Origin: an uncultured Eubacteriales bacterium
GTDB lineage: Bacteria > Bacillota > Clostridia > Oscillospirales > Acutalibacteraceae
Assembly: GCA_934552855.1 (NCBI GenBank)
Contig: CAKTEU010000037.1
Coordinates: 1-17,100, forward strand
Length of the DNA stretch: 17,100 bases
Direction: 5' to 3'
Shown here in pieces: positions 1 to 7,440 of the stretch (position 1 is the first letter of the stretch; each line of letters opens with the position of its first letter). Made by a program: the position numbers and the translations under genes. The notes under the pieces are model-generated. The model saw only the letters and a list, made by a program, of their open reading frames with translations. It was not told where the DNA came from and did no database searches.

Positions 1-83
1 CTCTACTTTTTTAGATTTTTTCTTCTCTTTTTTTGCAGGCTCTTATTTGGTTACCCCAACATTTATTATAGAGCCAAAAAATA

Positions 84-118
84 CTGCCGCACGGGATTAC
101 CCTGCGGCAGCTTTTTTG
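84..118. terminator. Rho-independent terminator, probably bidirectional
   Basis: The arms CTGCCGCA (84-91) and TGCGGCAG (103-110) form an 8-bp GC-rich stem with an 11-nt loop. A run of six T follows on the plus strand (112-117). An A6 run just before the stem (75-81) gives a T run on the minus strand, so the hairpin can work both ways. It most likely ends a plus-strand gene lying left of the window and backs up the LRR-gene terminator. In bases 1-83 I see no supportable gene, only T-rich sequence. Confidence 0.8.
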
Positions 119-130
119 TGCTTTGAATTA

Positions 131-157
131 CAAAAAAGCAGGCGGCAAAAGCCGCCC
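131..157 (-). terminator. Terminator of the LRR surface-protein gene
   Basis: Read on the minus strand, GGCGGC, a TTTT loop and GCCGCC (156 down to 141) are followed within two bases by a run of six T. It lies about 25 nt after the stop codon of the LRR gene at 180. No T run follows on the plus strand, so it acts in one direction only. Confidence 0.8.
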
Positions 158-179
158 GTATGAACAAGAACATTTTAAA

Positions 180-2219
180 TCATCTCACTGTTACCGAAAC
201 CGTGTTTCCCACATCGGAATAGACGGGTTTAATCGTTGCCGTCTTTTTATATGACTTCACCCTGAACCGATATGTCCCGCTTTTAAGTCCGATAACGGTA
301 TAGGAAGAAGCGTCTTTGACAACCGAAAGTTTTTTGAATTTTCCGTTGTTCTTTGCCATATATACAACATAACCGGTAACAAATTTTTGTTCTTTCCATT
401 TCACGGTAACGTTTTTTCCGCTTCTCTTTGCGGCGGTTACAACCGGAGATGACGGCTTTGTTACAAAGGTTTCACCGGCAGAAAACATTGAAAAAAGTTT
501 TTCTTTTTTCTGTGTTTTGAACGCCCTTACAACGATTCTGTATTTTGCACCCCTTGAAAGCTTTTCAAAGCTTATCTTTGTTTCCTTTGTGTCTTCACTT
601 TTTATGAACTCTTTGTCTCTGATAAGATATATCCTGTATCCGTCTGCGCCGGCAACTTTTTTCCAGCTTGCGCTGACTGTATTGTTTTTAACTTTAACCG
701 TAAGCTTTGCGGTTTTTGAAGGCACAACAGAAAACTCCAGCGTTTTTGAGCCCGAATATGTTTCGCCCTTTAGATTTACGATTGCGTAATATTTTCCGGT
801 TTTTACCCTTCCGCCGGAATATTTCACCGTATAATCTTTGCCCTCTTTAAGGCGGTTTCCTGCCGAATCGCTTACAATTACCGCCGGCGTATGCGGCTTT
901 TGGTTATATGTAAAATTCGTCTTTGAAAGATATATCATGCTTGCTTTTTTGATTGCCTTGCTTTTGATGAATTTTCCGCATACGGCGCAAATTTCGTCAC
1001 TTGTTCCGTTTTCAAAAGGCGTTGCTTTTTTTGTTACAACGGTTTTTGCCCTATGCGAGCCGAGCGGCAGCAAGGTTCCGGGGTCGGTAATTTCGCCGCA
1101 GACCGAACAATACTTTTGACCGATGGTTCCGGGAACCAAACAGGTTGAAGGCACTTGTTCGCCAAGAATAATTTTATGTCCCGTTGCCGGAATTGCCGCA
1201 GCGCCGCAAACAAATGCATTGCATTTTTTGCAAAAAATTCCTTTCTGTCTTCCGTCCTTGACGCAAGTCGGCTCTTCTCTCAAAACAAATTCAAATTCGT
1301 CGAAACTGTGTCGGCAGTTTATGTTTGCAAAAAGAAAGCCCTGCTCTTCGGCAAAATTTTTGACAGAACTTTCGGTGAAGCCGAAAAATACAAGCTGCTT
1401 TTTTTCGTCCGGGTCTTTTTCAAAAGCGTCTTTTTCAATTGTTTCCGGCATTGCGGTCATAATTACGCCCGTGAGTTTGCAGCTTGCGAACGCATGTGTG
1501 CCGATGAATTTTACGCTCGGCGGAATAATAACTTCCGTCAGTAAGCAGCCGTAAAAAGCGTCCTTTTCAATGATTTCCAATCCATTCAAAAAACTGATGT
1601 TTTTGAGGGAAGAACAGGAAAATGCACTTTCAAAAATCGTTTTCACACTCTTCGGAATATTCACTTTTTCAAGCGATGTTTCATAAAAGGCTTTTGAACC
1701 GATTGAAACAAGATTTTCCGGAAGATTAATTTTTTCAAGTTTTTTACAGCCGGAAAACATCCTTTCCGAAATTTGTTCGGTATTCTTCGGCAGCGTTACA
1801 TCTGAAATTTGTTCGCAGTTTTCAAAAACACCCGCACCGAAGCTGACATTTTCTGAAAGAAAAGTAACCTTTTCAAGCTTTTTGCAATCCGAAAATGCGC
1901 CGTCTTCAACGGTTTTAACGCTCTGCGGAACAATCACTTCGGTCATCGAGCTGCAATTTTTAAACGCATCCTTTCCGATTGAAGCAACGGGAACAACGCC
2001 GAACTTTTCCGGAATTTTCACCGTTGCGGATACGGATTCGTTAACCGTTGTTATCACGGCCGTTGTTCCTTCAAGCTCATAAGTATATTCTTTATATGTT
2101 ATACCTGCGGCACTTGCTTTTTTTTCAACGAATGACAAAGCGGCAACTGCGTTCAAAGCCAAAATCAATGCAAAAACAAAAACAACAATCCTTTTTCTGT
2201 TAACTGCTTTTTTAAGCAT
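180..2219 (-). CDS. Secreted BspA-like leucine-rich-repeat protein with CxxC modules and two fibronectin type III domains
   Basis: 679 aa. Residues 1-38 form a Sec signal peptide: basic MLKKAVNRKRIVV, a hydrophobic core, then a cut near ASAA-G. Residues about 60-285 are LRR_5 (BspA/TpLRR) repeats of about 23 residues, with the recurring pattern IGKDAFKNCSSMTEVIVPQSV. Residues about 300-415 hold three cysteine-paired modules (C330/C333, C371/C374, C411/C414). Residues about 428-499 look like an Ig-like or MBG/YDG-type beta domain. Two FN3-like domains follow (about 503-588 and 590-679), with SWKKVAGADGYRIY-type strands. No LPxTG motif or C-terminal membrane anchor is visible, so it is probably secreted or loosely surface-bound. 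The family is usually linked to adhesion or host/matrix interaction; ligand unknown. The ATG at 2219 has AGAAAGGG about 9-12 nt upstream. It is a single-gene unit with its own promoter and terminator. Confidence 0.85.
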   Translation of the reverse strand: MLKKAVNRKRIVVFVFALILALNAVAALSFVEKKASAAGITYKEYTYELEGTTAVITTVNESVSATVKIPEKFGVVPVASIGKDAFKNCSSMTEVIVPQSVKTVEDGAFSDCKKLEKVTFLSENVSFGAGVFENCEQISDVTLPKNTEQISERMFSGCKKLEKINLPENLVSIGSKAFYETSLEKVNIPKSVKTIFESAFSCSSLKNISFLNGLEIIEKDAFYGCLLTEVIIPPSVKFIGTHAFASCKLTGVIMTAMPETIEKDAFEKDPDEKKQLVFFGFTESSVKNFAEEQGFLFANINCRHSFDEFEFVLREEPTCVKDGRQKGIFCKKCNAFVCGAAAIPATGHKIILGEQVPSTCLVPGTIGQKYCSVCGEITDPGTLLPLGSHRAKTVVTKKATPFENGTSDEICAVCGKFIKSKAIKKASMIYLSKTNFTYNQKPHTPAVIVSDSAGNRLKEGKDYTVKYSGGRVKTGKYYAIVNLKGETYSGSKTLEFSVVPSKTAKLTVKVKNNTVSASWKKVAGADGYRIYLIRDKEFIKSEDTKETKISFEKLSRGAKYRIVVRAFKTQKKEKLFSMFSAGETFVTKPSSPVVTAAKRSGKNVTVKWKEQKFVTGYVVYMAKNNGKFKKLSVVKDASSYTVIGLKSGTYRFRVKSYKKTATIKPVYSDVGNTVSVTVR

Positions 2220-2309
2220 TCTTTATACAAACCCTTTCTCAAAGACAATGTCTTGTTAAAAAACTCAATTTTCTTCTGTATTCCCTCGCTGTGGGGCGTT
2301 ATCCTTTTT

Positions 2310-2337
2310 ATTATCCTACCACATTTTCAAAAGTTAA
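2310..2337 (-). promoter_or_regulatory. Candidate sigma-A promoter of the LRR gene
   Basis: On the minus strand, TTAACT (2337-2332) and GATAAT (2315-2310) are separated by 16 nt. They lie about 90 nt upstream of the ATG at 2219. The -10 matches consensus at five of six bases; the -35 is weaker. Confidence 0.4.
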
Positions 2338-2374
2338 TCAATAAAATTTGCCCTTTTGCCAAAGAGAAATGAAA

Positions 2375-2408
2375 AATCCGCCTTTACACTTGACTAATCA
2401 GGCGGATT
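2375..2408. repeat. 9-bp inverted repeat enclosing the glyS -35 box
   Basis: AATCCGCCT (2375-2383) and AGGCGGATT (2400-2408) are perfect inverted copies separated by 16 nt, and that spacer contains the -35 hexamer TTGACT. On the minus strand the stem is followed by TTTTT, giving terminator geometry although no minus-strand gene ends here. It could be an operator for glyS, or a terminator shielding the LRR gene from antisense transcription. Confidence 0.6.
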
Positions 2409-2418
2409 ATATTATTAT
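2390..2418 (+). promoter_or_regulatory. Sigma-A-like promoter of glyS
   Basis: TTGACT (2390-2395), a 17-nt spacer, then TATTAT (2413-2418). Transcription would start near 2425, leaving a leader of about 58 nt before the ATG. That is too short for a T-box riboswitch, which often controls aminoacyl-tRNA synthetase genes in Firmicutes. Confidence 0.7.
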
Positions 2419-2482
2419 GTACAGTAGATATTTGTATTTGGCAGAAGGGCTGATTTTGACCTTTTTGCGAAAGGAGCAATTA

Positions 2483-3865
2483 ATGAAAAACACCGAAAAA
2501 TCAATGGAAAAGCTTGTCGCTCTCTGCAAAGGCAGAGGCTTTGTATACGCCGGCAGTGAAATTTACGGCGGCCTTGCAAACACATGGGATTACGGCCCGC
2601 TTGGCGTTGAGCTCAAAACCAACATCAAGAATGCCTGGCGCAAAAAGTTCATTCAGGAAAGCCCTTATAACGTTGGCCTTGACAGCGCAATTCTTATGAA
2701 CCCGCAAACATGGGTCGCCTCCGGTCACCTCGGCGGCTTTTCCGACCCGCTCATGGACTGCCGTGAATGCAAAACACGCCACAGAGCGGACAACCTCATT
2801 GAAGATTTTGACGGAACAAATGTTGCCGGCTGGTCAAACGAGGAAATGATGAACTATATCAAGGAAAAAAGCATTCCCTGCCCCAACTGCGGAAAACATA
2901 ATTTTACCGATATCCGTCAGTTTAACCTTATGTTTAAAACGTTTCAGGGCGTTACGGAAGACAGCAAAAACGAACTTTATCTTCGCCCCGAAACCGCACA
3001 GGGTATTTTTGTAAACTTTGCAAACATTCAACGCACAACAAGAAAAAAGATTCCGTTCGGCGTTGCGCAAATCGGTAAATCTTTCAGAAATGAGATCACT
3101 CCGGGCAATTTCATTTTCCGTGTCCGTGAATTTGAACAGATGGAACTTGAATTTTTCTGCAAGCCCGGAACCGACCTTGAATGGTTCGATTATTGGCGTT
3201 CATTCTGCCGTGACTGGCTTTATTCGCTCGGAATCAAGGAGGAAAACCTTCGCCTTCGTGACCACGGAAAAGAAGAACTTTGCTTTTATTCAAAAGCAAC
3301 AACCGACTTTGAATTTCTTTTCCCGTTCGGTTGGGGAGAGCTTTGGGGCGTTGCAGACAGAACCGACTATGACCTCACTCAGCACATCAAAACCAGCGGA
3401 AAGAGCCTTGATTACTTTGACCAAACAACAAACGAAAGATATGTTCCTTATGTTATTGAACCGTCGCTCGGCGTTGAAAGGCTTTTCCTTGCGCTTCTTA
3501 CTCAGGCATATGACGAAGAAGTTGTTGATGCCCAAAAGAACGACACAAGAGTTGTTATGCACTTTCATCCGGCAATTGCTCCGTTCAAAGCCGCTGTGCT
3601 TCCGCTTTCCAAAAAGCTTTCGGAAAAAGCAACCGAAGTCCTTTCAATGCTTCAGAAAAAATTCAACGTTGATTTTGACGACACAGGTTCAATCGGAAAA
3701 AGATATCGCCGCCAGGACGAAATCGGCACTCCGTTTTGCATCACATATGACTTTGAATCACAGGAGGACGGCTGCGTAACTGTTCGTGACCGTGACAGCA
3801 TGGAACAAATCCGCCTTCCCATTGCCGATCTTTGCGGTTATATTGAAGAAAAGCTTGAATTTTAA
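2483..3865 (+). CDS. glyS: Glycyl-tRNA synthetase, dimeric class II type
   Basis: 460 aa, the usual length for the alpha2 glycyl-tRNA synthetase of Gram-positives (also named glyQS). It charges tRNA-Gly with glycine using ATP in the cytosol. The N-terminus has the family signature FVYAGSEIYGGLANTWDYGP (residues 20-39). Two CxxC pairs (C93/C96 and C133/C136) look like the zinc-ribbon insertion. Class II motif 2 is near 198-225 (GKSFRNEI and VREFEQMELEFF). Motif 3 is near 326-339 (EPSLGVERLFLALL). The anticodon-binding domain covers about 365-460. The frame is open upstream to an ATG at 2348, but I choose 2483 because AAAGGAGC precedes it by 6 nt and the promoter at 2390-2418 lies inside the longer version. 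It is monocistronic, with a terminator right after the stop. Confidence 0.96.
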   Translation: MKNTEKSMEKLVALCKGRGFVYAGSEIYGGLANTWDYGPLGVELKTNIKNAWRKKFIQESPYNVGLDSAILMNPQTWVASGHLGGFSDPLMDCRECKTRHRADNLIEDFDGTNVAGWSNEEMMNYIKEKSIPCPNCGKHNFTDIRQFNLMFKTFQGVTEDSKNELYLRPETAQGIFVNFANIQRTTRKKIPFGVAQIGKSFRNEITPGNFIFRVREFEQMELEFFCKPGTDLEWFDYWRSFCRDWLYSLGIKEENLRLRDHGKEELCFYSKATTDFEFLFPFGWGELWGVADRTDYDLTQHIKTSGKSLDYFDQTTNERYVPYVIEPSLGVERLFLALLTQAYDEEVVDAQKNDTRVVMHFHPAIAPFKAAVLPLSKKLSEKATEVLSMLQKKFNVDFDDTGSIGKRYRRQDEIGTPFCITYDFESQEDGCVTVRDRDSMEQIRLPIADLCGYIEEKLEF

Positions 3866-3878
3866 TTCATCAAAAAAT

Positions 3879-3906
3879 AAAGGCTGTCCCCAAGGCAGCC
3901 TTTTTG
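3879..3906 (+). terminator. Terminator of glyS
   Basis: AAAGGCTG (3879-3886) and CAGCCTTT (3896-3903) form an 8-bp stem with a 9-nt loop. The T run reaches 3905, and the hairpin begins 13 nt after the glyS stop. Confidence 0.85.
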
Positions 3907-3977
3907 ACAGGCTTTATAAAACAAACTTATTGCCAAACTTTTGGTTATAAGACGAACAATCCGAATTTATCAAACTT

Positions 3978-3983
3978 TATAAT
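3978..3983 (+). promoter_or_regulatory. Candidate -10 box for the hydrolase operon
   Basis: A perfect TATAAT lies about 50 nt before the ATG at 4035, in the gap after the glyS terminator. No convincing -35 hexamer sits 16-18 nt upstream (the sequence there is AACAAT), so the promoter may be weak or need an activator. Confidence 0.4.
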
Positions 3984-4034
3984 ATTAAAGTGTTTTCAGT
4001 CTTTGCCATTTATATCAAGAAAGGGGAAATCACA

Positions 4035-5027
4035 ATGGAAACCACAGCAATGGCAGTTTTAAGCAAAGTCGTTTCGTTTCTCATCACGTTCATCTTCATG
4101 GCTTCGGGAGTAACCTCTTCCGCAACCTCACAGCAGGTCAAGCCCAAAGACGCAAAAAGCCTTCTTTTTTCCTTTGCAACGCTTTCCGATACTCATATTA
4201 CAAGCGATGGTGCGGCAAGAGTAAATATGCTTTCGCAGGGCTTTCGTGACGTTGACGGAAAAGTTGACGCAATCATCTGCGTCGGTGACATGACCGACCA
4301 CGGCGAAAAAGAGCAGTATGAAAACTTTTACGGCTGTGTTGAAAAAAGCATCAAAACCTCAAAGTTCATTCCCGTTGTCGGTAACCACGACACATGGACA
4401 AAAGACCTTCGCGGGTCCAAGCCGACAAAGGAGTTTCTTAAAGCTTATAACGATTACAGCGGAAGAAAACTCAAAAGGCCGTATTACACAACAAAGGTGA
4501 ACGGCTATACCTTTATAATGCTTTCTTCTGAAAAGGATAACACCGCGGCATTCATTTCCAACAAACAAATCAACTGGCTTAACAATCAGCTTAAAAAAGC
4601 CTCAAAGAAAAAGAACAGTCCGATTTTTGTTATGTGCCATTGGCCGATTAACGGCGTTTGCGGGCAAATGGAAATTGACCCCGATATGGAAATGGGCAAG
4701 CAGAGCGACAAGGTCAGAAAAGTCCTTGAAAAATATGACAACATTTTCTATTTCTGCGGTCACGTTCACGCCGGCCTTCGTGCCGATGCTTCAAAAAAGC
4801 TTTTCGGCCATGAGTCAATTGAAACTGTGAACGGCGTTCATTATATCAACCTTCCGTCATATACATATGTTAACTTTGAACCCTGGCAAACAAACAACGG
4901 AGGAAATCTTCTTTCCGGCTGCGGCTATATTGCGGAAGTTTATAAGGACGAAGTTGTTATTCGTGCAAGGAACTATGCCCTCGGCTTTTATATGTCCGCA
5001 TATGAAAAAACAATTGAACTGAACTGA
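4035..5027 (+). CDS. Secreted calcineurin-like metallophosphoesterase (first paralog)
   Basis: 330 aa. An N-terminal hydrophobic stretch (residues about 8-30, ending GVTSSATS) looks like a Sec signal peptide, so the enzyme probably acts outside the membrane. The full calcineurin-like set of metal ligands is present in order: D52-x-H54 (SDTHIT), GDMTD (84-88), GNHD (116-119), H202 (CHWPIN) and GHVH (242-245). The family hydrolyses phosphomonoesters or diesters with two metal ions; the substrate cannot be read from sequence. The ATG at 4035 is preceded by AAGAAAGGGGAAA. An in-frame ATG at 3990 is rejected because it lacks a ribosome binding site and would put polar residues before the signal. 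It is the first gene of a three-gene operon, 37 nt before its paralog. The fold and leader are secure; the phosphatase versus phosphodiesterase role is open. Confidence 0.88.
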   Translation: METTAMAVLSKVVSFLITFIFMASGVTSSATSQQVKPKDAKSLLFSFATLSDTHITSDGAARVNMLSQGFRDVDGKVDAIICVGDMTDHGEKEQYENFYGCVEKSIKTSKFIPVVGNHDTWTKDLRGSKPTKEFLKAYNDYSGRKLKRPYYTTKVNGYTFIMLSSEKDNTAAFISNKQINWLNNQLKKASKKKNSPIFVMCHWPINGVCGQMEIDPDMEMGKQSDKVRKVLEKYDNIFYFCGHVHAGLRADASKKLFGHESIETVNGVHYINLPSYTYVNFEPWQTNNGGNLLSGCGYIAEVYKDEVVIRARNYALGFYMSAYEKTIELN

Positions 5028-5064
5028 TGAAAGTCATTTTAAACAAATTAAAGGGAGAATAAAG

Positions 5065-6072
5065 ATGAATAAAATCAACTTCAAAACATTTTTAAGCGCA
5101 ATTCTTGCCGTTCTTGCGGCAATCTCAATGGCTGTTTCCGGCTATAACGACCCCGGCAACAACGCCCCGTTCAAAGCAAAGAACGACGACGTTCTTTTCA
5201 ACGTTACTCTTCTTTCAGACATTCACATTGACTATCGTGAACTGTTTTTGCAAACTTCACTTCGCCTCGGTGTAAGCAGCCTCAAAAAAAGCGAAACTCC
5301 TATTGATGCCGTTGTAATTTCCGGCGACCTCACAAATTACGGCGACAAAAAGTCAATGGATTCAATGTACAGCACCGTGACCGGCGTTGCACCGAAAGAC
5401 GTTTCCCTTTTCATTACTACCGGCAACCATGACATCGGTCATTCTTCCGATTCAAACATCACCGAAGCCGAAGCCAGAGCAAACTTTATTGAACTGACCA
5501 ATAAATATCTCGGAACGAACATTGACAAAATCTATTTCAGCCGTCAGATTAAAGGTTACACGTTCATCACCCTTTCCGATGAATCCGACGATTCATGGGA
5601 TACCCCGGAACTTTCCGACACTCAAATTGCTTGGCTCGACTCTGAACTTTCAAAAGCAACCGCCGCCGGCGATAAAAAACCCGTTTTTGTTGTTTGCCAT
5701 TGGCCGATAAACAACACTAACGGTCAGCAGGTTGTTTGGGAGCACGGTGCAATGAACGATTGCAGCGACAAAGTCAAGGCTGTTCTTGAAAAATATTCAA
5801 ATCAAAATGTTTTCTATATCAGCGGTCACGTTCACACCGGAGTCAACAGCAAAGAGCTCCACAAGTATTTTGACGTTCACAACGTTGAAGAACAAAACGG
5901 CATTTTTTATGTTAACCTTCCGGCATATGGTTCGCTCAACCGTTACGGCGTACCTTGGCCGGGAACGGGAATGCAGATGGAAGTTTATGAAAACGAAGTT
6001 CTTTTCAGACCTCGCAGTTATCTTTCCGGCAAATGGTATTCAAATCATGAATACTCTGTAACGCTTCACTGA
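5065..6072 (+). CDS. Secreted calcineurin-like metallophosphoesterase (second paralog)
   Basis: 335 aa, clearly paralogous to the preceding gene. Shared landmarks are SDxHI (D52, H54), the GD motif (GDLTN, 87-91), GNHD (120-123), CHWPIN (H212), GHVH (254-257) and a VNLPAY segment after it. Motif II ends in Asn91 where the first paralog has Asp88; Asn is the more common metal ligand there, so both sites look complete. Residues 1-26 are a Sec signal peptide (MNKINFKTFLSAILAVLAAI then SMAVSG) with no lipobox cysteine, so it should be released or only loosely attached. The start is supported by AAAGGGAGA 8 nt upstream. The 37-nt gap before it and 30-nt gap after it contain no terminator. The two copies diverge most in the segment after CHWPIN and near the C-terminus, which suggests different substrates after a tandem duplication. 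Confidence 0.88.
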   Translation: MNKINFKTFLSAILAVLAAISMAVSGYNDPGNNAPFKAKNDDVLFNVTLLSDIHIDYRELFLQTSLRLGVSSLKKSETPIDAVVISGDLTNYGDKKSMDSMYSTVTGVAPKDVSLFITTGNHDIGHSSDSNITEAEARANFIELTNKYLGTNIDKIYFSRQIKGYTFITLSDESDDSWDTPELSDTQIAWLDSELSKATAAGDKKPVFVVCHWPINNTNGQQVVWEHGAMNDCSDKVKAVLEKYSNQNVFYISGHVHTGVNSKELHKYFDVHNVEEQNGIFYVNLPAYGSLNRYGVPWPGTGMQMEVYENEVLFRPRSYLSGKWYSNHEYSVTLH

Positions 6073-6102
6073 TAATTTTAAGGAGAAAAGGAGAAAATTA
6101 CG

Positions 6103-7386
6103 ATGAAATCGTTCGTTTCGATTTTAACCGCAATTGTTTCAGTTCTTACAATGCTTTGGAACACGGCAATGGCAAAGGTTGATTCCGACAGCCTTCGTTA
6201 TGTTGCGCTCAATGCCGTAAAATCATATTTCATCAGCCAAACAAGCGACGAAGTTTCTGCCGTTAAAAAAAAGACCGGCGGTTTTATGAAAGGCGTTTGC
6301 CATCCGAACGAAAACTATAAGCAAATCAAAGACGCAAATATCGAATGGGTACGTTTTGACTGCACATCGCTTCCGTTTGACGAAAACGGAAACCTTACCG
6401 AAGGCTATCTCAATTACAAGGCGAAAGCAAAGGCATATGCCGACCAGGGCTTCAAGGTAATGTGCATCACGCCGTATCCCAAAAAGTATATCGCCGCAGG
6501 CCTTGATCCCCGCGACGAAAAGAACAAGGCCGAAATTCAGCGTATTGCCGCATTTTATGCAAAGGACCTTCAGGGTATTGTTTCCGCATTCCAGATTACG
6601 AACGAGATGGGTATTGAACACTTCACCCTTCCGCTCACCGTTGAAGAAGCGGCAGACTTCATCGGAATGCAGGCAGAAGCAATGGCACCCGTAAAAGGCG
6701 ACATCACAGTCGGCTACAACTGCGGCGGAACAAAGCTTTACAACCTTTGCACAGCAATGAAACCGTATCTTGATTACTGTGATTATGTCGGAATGGACGT
6801 TTATCTCGGCTGTTTTGATAACATCATGAAGGATTTGATTTTTATGGATCTGATTCTTCGTTCACTTTGGGCATACACCGGAAAACCGATTGTTCTTTGT
6901 GAATTCGGTTATATCGGTTACGGCGAAGCAAAAACCGACGAACAAAAGAAAGAAATTCTCAAAAACTATGGTTTTGAAAGCGAAGAAGCCGCCCGAAAGG
7001 ATATTATGACTTTCATCAATAATCTTCCGAAAGACTTCAAAGAGCATATGCTTTCGCTTGAATACAAAGATGAAAAAGAGCTTGCCGACAAGCTTTTCGA
7101 TTCCGAACTTGCAAACCATCTTTACAGAGAGCTTCCCGGCGGCTATCAGCTCAGAAAATACAAGCATACGCCGGAGGATCAAGGAAAATTCTTTGAAGAT
7201 ATGTTCAAACGGCTTTATAACCTTGACTTCCTTTGCGGCTCGTTTGTTTATTGCTACAGCGACAGCAACGCCTGCTACATCTGCGGTCAGGAGGACTGCC
7301 CTGTTGAAACCGGCTGGGGACTTGTTGACCTTCACGGAAAAGAAAAGCCGGCATATTACGCCGTTCAAAAAGCTTATGCAAAATAA
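6103..7386 (+). CDS. Predicted secreted clan GH-A (TIM-barrel) glycoside hydrolase
   Basis: 427 aa. Residues 1-24 are a signal peptide (hydrophobic core, cut near AMA-K). The body reads as a TIM barrel. WVRFDC (82-87) and FKVMCITPYP (117-126) look like early strands. AFQITNEM (162-169) ends a strand with the Asn-Glu pair (E168) typical of the clan GH-A acid/base. PIVLCEFGY (262-270) places E267 as the likely nucleophile. A charged, mostly helical segment of about 90 residues (275-365) lies between that strand and the last one (FLCGSFVYCYSD). Near the end a Cys cluster (C384, C391, C394, C399) could bind metal or form disulphides. I cannot assign a GH family or substrate. The ATG follows AAGGAGAAAAGGAGAAA. 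It is the third gene of the operon and is followed by a strong terminator. Confidence 0.72.
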   Translation: MKSFVSILTAIVSVLTMLWNTAMAKVDSDSLRYVALNAVKSYFISQTSDEVSAVKKKTGGFMKGVCHPNENYKQIKDANIEWVRFDCTSLPFDENGNLTEGYLNYKAKAKAYADQGFKVMCITPYPKKYIAAGLDPRDEKNKAEIQRIAAFYAKDLQGIVSAFQITNEMGIEHFTLPLTVEEAADFIGMQAEAMAPVKGDITVGYNCGGTKLYNLCTAMKPYLDYCDYVGMDVYLGCFDNIMKDLIFMDLILRSLWAYTGKPIVLCEFGYIGYGEAKTDEQKKEILKNYGFESEEAARKDIMTFINNLPKDFKEHMLSLEYKDEKELADKLFDSELANHLYRELPGGYQLRKYKHTPEDQGKFFEDMFKRLYNLDFLCGSFVYCYSDSNACYICGQEDCPVETGWGLVDLHGKEKPAYYAVQKAYAK

Positions 7387-7400
7387 TTAACAACAAAAAA

Positions 7401-7440
7401 CACCCATGAGTCAAACCTTCTTTGACCCATGGGTGCGTTT
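7401..7440. terminator. Bidirectional terminator between the hydrolase operon and rarA
   Basis: CACCCATG-a-GTCAAA (7401-7415) pairs with TTTGAC-c-CATGGGTG (7421-7435): 14 paired bases, one mismatch and a 5-nt loop. A T4 run follows on the plus strand (7437-7440), and a longer T run on the minus strand (complement of A 7395-7400). It sits directly against the rarA stop codon. Confidence 0.85.

Noticed and set aside
84..157. CRISPR or repeat array at the left edge
   Set aside because: The two hairpins differ in sequence and each fits a terminator with a T run; there are no spaced repeats.
1123..1554. Plus-strand open frames of 129 and 143 codons inside the LRR gene
   Set aside because: They overlap each other and a repeat-bearing secreted protein. 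No start signals or domains are visible.
4035..6072. DNA-repair nuclease (SbcD/Mre11 type) for the metallophosphoesterases
   Set aside because: Both have signal peptides, are short, and have no SbcC-like partner nearby.
6862..7368. 168-codon open frame on the minus strand inside the glycoside hydrolase gene
   Set aside because: It lies fully within a gene with a signal peptide and catalytic-type motifs, has no ribosome binding site, and its product reads as a hydrophobic antisense shadow of the same sequence.
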